Assembly (NCBI GenBank): GCA_009936995.1
Contig: JAACDH010000441.1
Span: 1 to 38,247 of the forward strand
Direction: 5' to 3'
Origin: Rhodobacterales bacterium
Lineage (GTDB): Bacteria > Myxococcota_A > UBA796 > GCA-2862545
Length of the DNA stretch: 38,247 nucleotides
Each line of letters begins with the position of its first letter. Position 1 is the stretch's first letter. The notes beneath the pieces are model-generated. The model ran no database searches. It was not told the DNA's origin and worked only from the letters and a program-made list of their open reading frames with translations. A program made the translations under genes and the position numbers. This document shows, one piece after another, positions 1-7,775 of this stretch.

Positions 1-1080
1 CGAGTCGTAGTCCTCTTTGAGGATGCTACTTCCGTCAGCGGCGTCGGCGTAGGTGGCCTCGATATCGGGCGTCTTGTTCTACCAATACTTGCCGCTGTCG
101 TAGCCCATGGCCTCCAGATCCATGTCGACCGCTGCGAACAGGGAGATGTTGGACAGCGAGTACTTGGTCTTGCGCAGCTTGCGACGGAGCGTCCAGGACA
201 GGTCGTTCTCGTCCATTAGGCGGCGGAAGGTGATCTCGGGGTCGGCGTTGGAGATGACCACCGGGGCGCTGATTTCGGTGCCGTCGGCGAGGCGAACGCC
301 GGTGACCTTGCCCTTGTCGGTGAGAATCTTCGAGACCGTAGTTTCGAGCATAATGTCGCCACCAAGTGCCTTAATCTCGCGCAGGTAGGCCCTGGGGATC
401 GCTGCAGCCCCGCCCTTGGGGTACCAGCCACCCTTGAAGTAGTGGGCGGCCACTGAGGCGTGGAGGGCAGCGGGCGCTCGGGAGGCCGGCAGGCCGTGGT
501 CGCCGGCTTGAATGGAGAGCACCGCCTTGAGCATGGGGTCGGTGAGGTACTTGTCCATCAGGTGCGACAGCGGGCGCAGACCCCAGCGGGTGACATTGGG
601 CGCGTTGAACGGGAACTTGAGGGCGTCGCGCATGCGCTGCTTCTTGCCCATGCCGGCCATCAGCTCTTGCTGGAGGGCCAGGATGGTGTCCATGTAGCTG
701 TCGATGCCCTTGGACTCGTGGGGGAAGTACGCCTTCAGCCGGTCCTTGAAGACGCCAAAGCCACGGGGAATATCGAACTTGAAGTCGTCGCCGATCCACA
801 CATGGTCGTAGCCATCGGGGTTGAGCTCGAGGAAGGTAAGGTGCTTGGCTAGGCCCATGCCCTCGTACAGCTTGCGCATCTGGCCGCCTTCTTCGAGGGC
901 GCCGATGTAGTGCACGCCGGGGGAGTATTGGTGGCCGCCGAGCGGGAATGAGTGGCACCAGCCGCCGGGCAGGTAGTGTTGCTCGATGATCAACACCTTC
1001 TTTCCGGTGAGCGCGCAGCCGAGGGCTGCGGTGAGTCCACCTGCTCCAGAACCGATCACTACGACGTCGACATCTGCCAT
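1..1080 (-). CDS. CrtI/RetSat-like FAD-dependent oxidoreductase, 3'-partial, with in-frame TAG at 79..81
   Basis: Phytoene-desaturase/retinol-saturase superfamily flavoprotein, a likely redox enzyme on a polyene, retinoid or lipid substrate that cannot be named from sequence. The N-terminus has a Rossmann FAD-binding motif (VVVIGSGAGG, residues 6-15) followed by the family's E-Q-H-Y-x-P-G-G segment. The ATG at 1078-1080 (protein begins MADVDVV) is preferred because AGAGGT lies 7 nt upstream; an upstream in-frame extension would run through the operator palindromes. After 333 codons the frame meets TAG (plus strand 79-81), just after the residues S-G-K-Y-W. The same frame then stays open for 26 codons to the window edge with sensible residues (N-K-T-P-D-I-E-A-T-Y). 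Family members are usually near 500 aa, so the gene should continue. The TAG may be a nonsense mutation or a sequence error; TAG is an ordinary stop elsewhere in the window. Family confidence is high; integrity is uncertain. Confidence 0.85.
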
Positions 1081-1093
1081 TACATACCTCTTT

Positions 1094-1130
1094 ATAACGC
1101 TCGTTATGAACGGTGTATAACGGTCGTTAT
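1094..1130. promoter_or_regulatory. Two tandem 14-bp palindromic operators (TetR-type)
   Basis: Two near-identical perfect inverted repeats, ATAACG-CT-CGTTAT (1094-1107) and ATAACG-GT-CGTTAT (1117-1130), lie 23 bp apart, about two helical turns. They sit 14-50 bp upstream of the start of the leftward FAD oxidoreductase gene. A loose minus-strand promoter (TTGCGT at 1135-1140 and TATACA just downstream, short spacer) would overlap the distal copy. Paired short palindromes on one DNA face are typical of TetR-family repressor sites. No TetR gene is present in the window, so the regulator is unknown. Confidence 0.7.
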
Positions 1131-1316
1131 AAATACGCAACCCCCGGGGACCGTCGGACCCCGGCGGGAATTTCCGTCCAGATTATTTGCGCTTTCCGAT
1201 AAAGCAATTTAGCGCTGCAATTTTGGGCTGTTGTTCAGTGGTGCATCTCCAAAATTCGCTTGCGCCAGCTCCCGATGAAAGTGGTAAGTGAAGGTACCTG
1301 ACCCTTAGAGGCCTCC

Positions 1317-2213
1317 ATGTCACAGCCCTTCTCCACACCACTCTCCCGTCGCCTGGGGCTTCGCTACCCGCTTGTGGCGGCGCCGATGTTCCTGATCTCC
1401 AACAAGGAGATGCTGGTGGCCTGCGCCGAGGCTGGCATGATGGGCGCGATTCCCAGCTGGAATTGCCGCACGTCCGAGGGCTTCGAAGAGATGCTCCGCT
1501 ACGTGAAGGACAAGACGGAGAAGCCGTTTGCCATCAACGTGACGATCGGCCTCACCGACCCCGAGAGGCTCTACCGTGACGTGGAACTGTGCGTCGAATA
1601 CGAAGTTCCCGTGATGATCACCAGCTACGGCAACCCCACCGAGATCGTGAAAGCGGCCCACACCAAGAACATCACGGTGTTTCACGACGTGGTGAACCTG
1701 CGTCACGCCAAGAAGGCCGAGGCCGCAGGGGTAGATGGTGTCATTGGCGTCAGCCAGGGCGCTGGCGGCCACGCGGGCGAGATCAACCCGTACGTACTGG
1801 TTCCGTACCTGAAACAGCACCTATCTACGCCGATTATCGCGGCGGGCTGCATCTCCACTGGCGCACACGTGGCCGCGGCGTTCAGCCTGGGAGCAGAGCT
1901 GGCCTACATGGGCACCAAGTTTATCGCCAGCGTCGAGTGCGGTGCCCAGCCTGAGTACAAGGATATGGTGGTCAACGCCACCCACCGTGACATCGTCTAT
2001 ACGAATCAGGTATCCGGGGTAAACGCCAACTTTCTAAAGGACACCATTCCCGCAGAAACGTCGCCTCTGCGCGAAGATGCCAAGCGCTGGAAGGACATTT
2101 GGAGCGCTGGGCAAGGCGTGTCGCTTATCGACGACGTGCCCACGATCGAGCAAATCGTGGACCAAGTCGCCAAGGAATTCCACGACACCGTTGGGATGCT
2201 GGGCGCCCTCTAG
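1317..2213 (+). CDS. Nitronate monooxygenase / 2-nitropropane dioxygenase-like flavoprotein
   Basis: A 298-aa FMN-dependent TIM-barrel protein of the NMO/FabK-like superfamily. Visible signatures are the N-terminal L-x-x-P-L-V-A-A-P-M strand (residues 15-24), SQGAGGHAG (146-154), which carries the family's conserved glycine/histidine phosphate-binding and catalytic loop (H152), and A-A-G-C-I-S-T-G at the next FMN phosphate site. Length is at the short end of the family. The ATG at 1317 follows AGAGG at 1307-1311 with a 5-nt spacer. It is transcribed divergently from the FAD oxidoreductase across a 236-bp gap and ends 12 bp from the convergent GAPDH gene. The physiological substrate cannot be read from sequence; nitronate oxidation is the family default and an enoyl-reductase-like role is a minor alternative. 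Confidence 0.85.
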   Translation: MSQPFSTPLSRRLGLRYPLVAAPMFLISNKEMLVACAEAGMMGAIPSWNCRTSEGFEEMLRYVKDKTEKPFAINVTIGLTDPERLYRDVELCVEYEVPVMITSYGNPTEIVKAAHTKNITVFHDVVNLRHAKKAEAAGVDGVIGVSQGAGGHAGEINPYVLVPYLKQHLSTPIIAAGCISTGAHVAAAFSLGAELAYMGTKFIASVECGAQPEYKDMVVNATHRDIVYTNQVSGVNANFLKDTIPAETSPLREDAKRWKDIWSAGQGVSLIDDVPTIEQIVDQVAKEFHDTVGMLGAL

Positions 2214-2225
2214 CGACTGTTCTTC

Positions 2226-3662
2226 CTACGGGAACGCCAGGGGCGTGACACCGGCGATCTCTTGCATCAGGCGGACCACCTGGCAGGAATAGCCGAACTC
2301 GTTGTCGTACCAGACGTACAGCACGCAGCTCTTGTCGCGGGCGATAGTCGCCACCGAGTCGACGATGCCGGCGTGGTGGTTGCCGACGAGGTCACTAGAG
2401 ACGAGTTCGGGCGACACCGAGTAGTCGATCTGGGCGTGCAGCGGTCCGTTCATGGCGGCCAGGCGCAAGTGCTCGTTGAGGCTGTCGCGGTCGACCTCTT
2501 TCTCGAGTTCGAGGTTGAGGATAGCCAGCGACACATTAGGCGTGGGCACCCGAATAGCCGAGCCGGTGAGCTTCCCCTTGAGGGAGGGAAGGGCCTTGGA
2601 AGCCGCCTTTGCGGCACCGGTGGAGGTGATGACCATATTGAGCGGTGCGGCCCGGCCTCGTCGGTCCTTCTTGTGGAAGTTGTCGATGAGGTTCTGGTCG
2701 TTGGTGAACGCGTGAATGGTCTCGAGGTGGCCGCGAACGATGCCGTACTGGTCGTGCAGGGTCTTAAGAACGGGCACAATGCAATTGGTGGTGCAGCTGG
2801 CCGCCGAGAAGAGGGTCTCTTCATCGCGGATGTCTTGGTTGTTGACGCCAAACACGATGTTCGGAATGTCGTCGCCAGGAGCGGTGAGGATGACCTTGGC
2901 AGCACCTTTGGCCTTCAGGTGCAGGCCGAGGGCCTCGCGGGTACGCCAGATACCGGTGTTGTCGATGACGACGGCGTTGTGGATGTTGTGGGCCGTGTAG
3001 TCCAGTTCGTCCGGATTGTTGGCAAACAGGACCTTGATCATCGCGCCGTTGGCGATGATGACGCTGTTCTCTTCGTCGACCGTGACCGTTCCGTGGAAGG
3101 GCCCGTGCACGGAGTCTCGGGCGAGCAAGCTGGCCCGTCGTTGCAGATCGGACTTGGCCGAGGGACGAAGAACGATGGCCCGCAGTCGGTACTTGTCGCC
3201 GCCGCCGGTCTTGTTCACCAAGATGCGTGCGACCAGGCGGCCGATGCGACCGAAGCCGTAGAGGACCACGTCCTGGGGCTGGTCGGGCAGGGCGCGCGGC
3301 GCGTCGAACAACGGCTTGAGCGCGTGTTGCGCCCACACTTCGACGTCGGCGTAGTCCGACTTGCCAAACTGAATCAGCAGCTTGCCCACGTCGATGCGAG
3401 CTCGGCCCAGGCTCATCGCCCGCATTCGTTTCAGCAAGGACACCATCTCGGACAAGGAGAGGTCTTGGCCGACGTATCGACCGGCCGCGTTGGCGATACT
3501 GATGATTTGGATCGGTGTCTTTTGTACCAAAGACGTCCCGAAGACGCAGATCACCAGGGCTTGCTCTCGGTAGAGCTTGCCGGCCAGGGGCACGATGGCC
3601 TCCGCCATGGCCTCTTGTAGCTTCCAGGTCTTGAGCGTGCGGTTGGTCATTTGGTCAGACAT
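2226..3662 (-). CDS. gap: Glyceraldehyde-3-phosphate dehydrogenase, long form with N-terminal extension
   Basis: A 478-aa phosphorylating GAPDH (glyceraldehyde-3-phosphate + NAD(P)+ + Pi to 1,3-bisphosphoglycerate). The Rossmann motif GFGRIGR is at residues 136-142 and the catalytic motif A-S-C-T-T-N-C at about 288-294, with nucleophile C290. Usual GAPDHs are near 335 aa; the extra ~130 N-terminal residues match the architecture of the long GapB-type enzymes known in Pseudomonas and relatives. The ATG at 3660-3662 has AAGGAG 5 nt upstream, so the longer possible reading to 3800 is rejected. The gene stands alone, convergent with the nitronate monooxygenase-like gene. Cofactor preference and glycolytic versus gluconeogenic role are not resolved. 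Confidence 0.95.
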   Translation of the reverse strand: MSDQMTNRTLKTWKLQEAMAEAIVPLAGKLYREQALVICVFGTSLVQKTPIQIISIANAAGRYVGQDLSLSEMVSLLKRMRAMSLGRARIDVGKLLIQFGKSDYADVEVWAQHALKPLFDAPRALPDQPQDVVLYGFGRIGRLVARILVNKTGGGDKYRLRAIVLRPSAKSDLQRRASLLARDSVHGPFHGTVTVDEENSVIIANGAMIKVLFANNPDELDYTAHNIHNAVVIDNTGIWRTREALGLHLKAKGAAKVILTAPGDDIPNIVFGVNNQDIRDEETLFSAASCTTNCIVPVLKTLHDQYGIVRGHLETIHAFTNDQNLIDNFHKKDRRGRAAPLNMVITSTGAAKAASKALPSLKGKLTGSAIRVPTPNVSLAILNLELEKEVDRDSLNEHLRLAAMNGPLHAQIDYSVSPELVSSDLVGNHHAGIVDSVATIARDKSCVLYVWYDNEFGYSCQVVRLMQEIAGVTPLAFP

Positions 3663-3787
3663 TCGGGCTCCTTTGGATCCAGGGGTCGCCGTTAGCCGAA
3701 TTGGGCAACGAGTGGGAGGAATTCTAGTGAAAAAAAGCGGTGGGTCTTTTGGTGCGATGACCTCGACCGCGATGCTATGGCTTCCGT

Positions 3788-4996
3788 ATGGCGACAGCAC
3801 CCCAAGTACACGGCATGGTCCAGCCTGGTTTCGAGCCAGTGCGCGAGGCCCTTATCAAGAACTTTACCCACTTCGGTGAGTACGGAGCCAGCGTCTGTGT
3901 GATTCGGCACGGCGAGGTTGTTGTGGATCTCTGGGGTGGATTCGCAGATGTCGAAGAAGTTCGTCCCTGGGAGCGCGACACCATGGGCGTTTTGTTTTCG
4001 TCCACCAAGGGTTTAGCGGCGATCTGCCTGTTGATGCTTCACGATCGCGGCCTGCTGGACTACGACGCCCCGGTCGCCACGTATTGGCCCGAGTTCGCGG
4101 CTCATGGCAAGCAGAACATCACGGTGCGCACCTTGCTTTGCCACCGCGCGGGCTTGATTGCGCTAGAGAAGGATCTCTCCTTGGCTGACATGGCCCATCC
4201 AGAGAAGATGGCGGCCGTCGCTTCCGACACCATCCCCGCTTGGACACCAGGCGAAGCGCAGGGCTACCACGGTGTCAGCTACGGCTACTTCGTGGCGGAG
4301 TTGTTCCGTCGGATCACCGGCGAGAGCGTTGGCACCTTCTTGGCCCGTGAAGTTGCATCTCCGCTAGACGCCGATGTGCACATCGGCCTGGCGGCCGACC
4401 TCGATCACCGAGTGGCCAAGATGTACATGCAGCGAAAGCGCGATGTGATCACCAAGATTCTGCCGCGGATCTTGCTGTCACCGAAGGTCGAGGGCCGCGT
4501 GTACCGCTCTGTCCTGTTCGGTGGCGCCGAGAGTCGCACCCGTCGAGCCTTCGCAAATCCGTCCGCTCTTGGGACGAAAGCTGTGGGCAACTTCAACAAG
4601 CCCGAAGTGCGACGGCTGGAGCTTCCCTGGGCCAATGGCATCGGAAACGCCCGTGGACTGGCACGAGTGTACCAACCCCCCGCGCTGGACGGGTCCCACA
4701 ACGGTGTCCGTTTGGTTCGCGAAGAAGTCGCTCGTTTGCCGATTCCTCGACACAGCTGGTCCTACGATCAGGTACTGCATAGGCCGATGGGATTTACCCT
4801 GGGATTTGTAAAAGAGGAACCGCAGCTGTTCTCTCCCAATCCAGATGCGTTTGGTCACCCGGGCGCCGGTGGCGCGTTGGGATGGGCCGACCCGGTCGAG
4901 GGACTGTCCATTGGATACGTTCTTAATCGTATGGACTTTCGCATCCGGAGCAGGCGCGCGCTGGCCCTTTGTCACGCCCTCTACACCTGCATCTGA
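3788..4996 (+). CDS. Serine hydrolase, class C beta-lactamase/esterase fold
   Basis: A 402-aa penicillin-binding-protein-like serine hydrolase (Beta-lactamase, EstB/LACTB group). The catalytic S-x-x-K motif is S71-S-T-K74; a Tyr-containing segment around residues 160-167 (GYHGVSYGYF) fits the second motif; GHPGAGG near residue 367 replaces the KTG box, as is common in esterases of this fold. No signal peptide is visible, so a cytoplasmic esterase or peptidase is more likely than a periplasmic beta-lactamase. The start is uncertain: the ATG at 3788 lacks a clear ribosome site, and ATG 3815 (MVQPGFE) is possible. It reads away from GAPDH and is separated from the next operon by a promoter and Fur box, so it looks monocistronic. 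Confidence 0.85.
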   Translation: MATAPQVHGMVQPGFEPVREALIKNFTHFGEYGASVCVIRHGEVVVDLWGGFADVEEVRPWERDTMGVLFSSTKGLAAICLLMLHDRGLLDYDAPVATYWPEFAAHGKQNITVRTLLCHRAGLIALEKDLSLADMAHPEKMAAVASDTIPAWTPGEAQGYHGVSYGYFVAELFRRITGESVGTFLAREVASPLDADVHIGLAADLDHRVAKMYMQRKRDVITKILPRILLSPKVEGRVYRSVLFGGAESRTRRAFANPSALGTKAVGNFNKPEVRRLELPWANGIGNARGLARVYQPPALDGSHNGVRLVREEVARLPIPRHSWSYDQVLHRPMGFTLGFVKEEPQLFSPNPDAFGHPGAGGALGWADPVEGLSIGYVLNRMDFRIRSRRALALCHALYTCI

Positions 4997-5034
4997 TCGG
5001 TAATTGGTTCGGTAGGGCGATTTGCCCCGATTCC

Positions 5035-5063
5035 TTGCCAGGGGGAATTCGGTGGATTAAAAA
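5035..5063 (+). promoter_or_regulatory. Sigma-70-type promoter of the iron operon
   Basis: TTGCCA (5035-5040, 5 of 6 to the -35 consensus), a 17-bp spacer, then TAAAAA (5058-5063, 4 of 6 to -10). The predicted start near 5070 falls inside the Fur palindrome, leaving a leader of roughly 60 nt before the ATG at 5129. The call rests on consensus match and position only. Confidence 0.6.
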
Positions 5064-5064
5064 T

Positions 5065-5098
5065 ATTTTCAATTGAAAATGAAATTCATTTTCAATTG
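5065..5098. promoter_or_regulatory. Fur box (extended palindrome)
   Basis: Positions 5075-5093 read GAAAATGAAATTCATTTTC, 15 of 19 matches to the classical Fur consensus. It is the core of a perfect 14-1-14 palindrome (5070-5098) and overlaps a second perfect 16-bp palindrome, ATTTTCAATTGAAAAT (5065-5080). The overlapping hexamers suggest several Fur dimers binding side by side over the transcription start. The genes behind it (imelysin, FecA-like receptor) are iron-uptake genes, so repression by Fe-loaded Fur is the natural reading. Confidence 0.85.
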
Positions 5099-5128
5099 GC
5101 CGAGGCATCCCCTCACGAGGCACCGAGC

Positions 5129-6577
5129 ATGACACGGACTGGGAAGAATACATCATCAACACTCTTTTTCTTGATCGTGTTGATGGCGTGTGGAACGGAT
5201 AAATCGAACATAGATACGGGAGCGGAGTTCATCTCTACCGAGACAGAGGTGCCCGCCTCGTACGACTTCGCCAGTCGCTTCGACGGTGAGTCCTCGGTTT
5301 CGTACAGCGGTCAGGCCTTCCGACACTTGCTCGTCAACGACGTCACGTCCTACATCGGCGGCATCACGGGTCGCATCGACGGCGGAAGCTACTTCCCGGT
5401 TTCCGGTGAGGTGACTGTAGAGCTCGGCTTCTACCTGGCCTTCGACAGCAGCACATCTGGCTCCCTCAACACACTGACGGTCACTGACCCGCCGGCCCTT
5501 CAGGCCACCTACGACGATCTCTCCTCGGACAAAGACCTCCTCGGAAAGCTGGCTGGAAACGACCCCGTTGGCCAGCACGTAGACTGGTCCACCGGCTTTG
5601 TGGGCTGGGACCAGGACGGTGTGACCACGCCACAGTCCCTGGTCGACGTCTGGGTCGCGAAGATCGACGAACAGGCCGTGGGCTGGGTATCCGGCGACCT
5701 GCCCCTCGATCCTCGGGGTGCCCCAGTTCCCGCTGTGTACGTCACCGCCGAGGGTCAAGATCTGCAGCAGCTGATGGACAAGTTCCTGCGGGGAGCCGTC
5801 GCCTTTAGTCAGGGCGCAGACGACTACCTCGACAACGATGAGCCGGGCAAGGGTTTGCTCGCCGACCACAGCGTCGCCGAAGAGGGTAAGAACTACACCG
5901 CGTTAGAACATGGCTGGGACGAGGGGTTTGGCTACTTTGGTGCGGCCCGTGATTACCCGGCCTGGACCGACGACGACATCGCCGATCTGGGCTACCGTGA
6001 CGTCAACCAAGACGGAGCCATCGACTTGTCCTCCGAGATGAACTGGGGCCACTCGGTGAACGCCGCCAAGCGCGACCGAGGCAGCGCGCAGTCTGCGCCC
6101 AACGACTTCACCGCTCAGGCCTGGGAAGGCTTTGTCAACGGGCGCGCGCTGTTGGCCAACACCAGCGGCCCGCTCACCGACGATGAGATGGCCGAGCTTG
6201 TGGTCCACCGCGACCAGGCCCGACTGGCTTGGGAGAACGCCATTGCCGCCACCCTGGTGCATTACATCAATGACGTCCTCCAAGACATGGAGGCCATGGA
6301 CACCGACGAATACAGCTTCGCTGACCACAGCAAACACTGGTCCGAGCTGAAGGGATTCGCCCTGGTTCCGCAGTTCAACCCGGCCTCGCCTCTGAACGAT
6401 GCCGACTTCGCCACCCTGCACGACTTGCTCGACACCCAGCCCGTCCTCGAAGCCGGAACCGAGTCCGAGCGTGCCGAATACATGGACGACCTGTTGCAAG
6501 CCCGGGCCCTCATCGGCGGCGCCTACAGCTTCCACTCTGACAATCTTGGAGACGATCGTGGTCTCAATGGCTGGTAA
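5129..6577 (+). CDS. DUF4856-family lipoprotein of the iron-uptake operon
   Basis: A 482-aa predicted lipoprotein. The signal peptide ends in the lipobox L-M-A-C with lipidated C21. The mature part begins with a YDFASRF-type segment followed by S-S-V-S-Y-S-G-Q, which I recognise as the DUF4856 family, often encoded next to imelysin genes. The biochemical function is not established; a cell-surface or periplasmic part in iron capture is inferred from context. ATG 5129 has ACGAGG 8 nt upstream; a TTG at 5096 in the same frame lies inside the Fur palindrome and is rejected. It is the first gene of the operon, and its 3' end overlaps the imelysin start by 11 nt (ATGGCTGGTAA), implying translational coupling. 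Confidence 0.8.
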   Translation: MTRTGKNTSSTLFFLIVLMACGTDKSNIDTGAEFISTETEVPASYDFASRFDGESSVSYSGQAFRHLLVNDVTSYIGGITGRIDGGSYFPVSGEVTVELGFYLAFDSSTSGSLNTLTVTDPPALQATYDDLSSDKDLLGKLAGNDPVGQHVDWSTGFVGWDQDGVTTPQSLVDVWVAKIDEQAVGWVSGDLPLDPRGAPVPAVYVTAEGQDLQQLMDKFLRGAVAFSQGADDYLDNDEPGKGLLADHSVAEEGKNYTALEHGWDEGFGYFGAARDYPAWTDDDIADLGYRDVNQDGAIDLSSEMNWGHSVNAAKRDRGSAQSAPNDFTAQAWEGFVNGRALLANTSGPLTDDEMAELVVHRDQARLAWENAIAATLVHYINDVLQDMEAMDTDEYSFADHSKHWSELKGFALVPQFNPASPLNDADFATLHDLLDTQPVLEAGTESERAEYMDDLLQARALIGGAYSFHSDNLGDDRGLNGW

Positions 6578-7775
6578 ATTCAACGGCTGGCGTGTGGTGG
6601 GTGGTCTCCTCCTGTTGGTCACGCTACGCCCCATGGCCTGTGCGGCACCCGACGTGGGCAACAGCGGCCTGCCTCCCGAAGTTTCGGCGTTGGTCGCAAC
6701 GTTGTTGGGCAATGTCGGACCCGAAGTGGTACTGCCCGCGCTCGAAGACTACCAAGCCGCAGCCATCCCCCTCGATCAGGCGCTGAATGACTGGGCCTCG
6801 GCGGCGCAGACTGGCGGAGATGCCGTGGCGGCTAGGCAGTCCGCACAAGACGCCTACCGAGACGCCGCCGTCTCCTGGCAGGCCGTCGAGATGCTCCAAT
6901 TGGGACCGGCGGGTTCTTCGCTCACGGTCACCGCCGGCCAAGATCTGCGCGACGAGGTGTACTCCTGGCCCACCATCAACCCCTGCCGTGTCGACCAAGA
7001 GACCGTCGAGGCGGCCTGGGATACGGCTGACTTCTTTACGGAAAACCTTGTCAATAGCTATGGTCTCGACGCCCTCGAGCACGTGCTCTTCGCCGAGGAC
7101 GTCAATGCGTGTCCTGGGCAAGTCGACATCAATGCGGACGGCACCTGGGACGCGCTCGGTACCGATGGCGTGGCCCTCAACCGGGCGGAGTTTGCTGTCG
7201 CGCTATCGGCTGGCGTGAACGAAAACGTCGCGGAGCTGGTGAACGCTTGGTCGGTGAGTGGTGGTGACTTTGGCGCCGATTTGGCTAAATCTGGCGAGGG
7301 TTCATCCTCCTTCGCGTCGATGGAGGACGGATTGAACGCTGTCTACGACGCGCTGTTCTACTTAGAGTTGGTGACCAAGGACCAAAAGTTGGCCAAACCC
7401 TTGGGGCTGGTCGATTGTACAGCGGCAACCTGCCCCCTCGATGTCGAGGGGCTTGCGTCGGATGCGTCAGTGCCGATGATTCGCGCCAATCTAGAGGGCT
7501 TTCGGACGCTGTTTACCGGCGCCGATGTGGAGGGGATGGACGACCTGTTGGTAGCGCTGGGCCACGGAGATCTGGCGGTCGAGATCGTCGAGGCCGTAGA
7601 CGCCGCCATCGTCGCCACCGATGCCATCGACGGCCCTCTCTCCGATGCCGTGGATTCGGTCGAGGCGATGGACTTGCACGATGCAGTCAAGGTCGTCATC
7701 GACTTGGTCAAGGGCGATCTGGCCACCGTGCTCACGCTGCAAATCCCCAACGAAGCAGCAGGCGATGCCGACTGA
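6567..7775 (+). CDS. Imelysin-family (peptidase M75-like) iron-regulated protein
   Basis: A 402-aa exported imelysin-like protein, a helical family found in periplasmic or surface iron uptake. The N-terminus has a hydrophobic stretch and P-M-A-C (C25), a poor but possible lipobox. The family fingerprint region reads GLDALEHVLF (166-175): the usual G-x-H-x-x-E has D168 where His is expected, with E171 retained, so it is a non-canonical variant and peptidase activity is not implied. Two starts are plausible: ATG 6567 (used here) and GTG 6558, which has better spacing (5 nt) from GGAGA at 6548. It overlaps DUF4856 upstream and the hydroxylase-receptor gene downstream (ATGCCGACTGA), each by 11 nt. 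Confidence 0.85.
   Translation: MAGKFNGWRVVGGLLLLVTLRPMACAAPDVGNSGLPPEVSALVATLLGNVGPEVVLPALEDYQAAAIPLDQALNDWASAAQTGGDAVAARQSAQDAYRDAAVSWQAVEMLQLGPAGSSLTVTAGQDLRDEVYSWPTINPCRVDQETVEAAWDTADFFTENLVNSYGLDALEHVLFAEDVNACPGQVDINADGTWDALGTDGVALNRAEFAVALSAGVNENVAELVNAWSVSGGDFGADLAKSGEGSSSFASMEDGLNAVYDALFYLELVTKDQKLAKPLGLVDCTAATCPLDVEGLASDASVPMIRANLEGFRTLFTGADVEGMDDLLVALGHGDLAVEIVEAVDAAIVATDAIDGPLSDAVDSVEAMDLHDAVKVVIDLVKGDLATVLTLQIPNEAAGDAD

Noticed and set aside
79-81. Pyrrolysine or amber reassignment at the two in-frame TAG codons
   Set aside because: TAG ends several intact genes (for example at 2213, 10884, 16061), and both odd cases lie at window edges.
2262-3620. 452-aa open frame antisense to GAPDH
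   Set aside because: It lies wholly opposite a clear GAPDH gene; its Val/Asp/Gly-rich composition is the usual shadow of GC-rich codons, with no recognisable domain.
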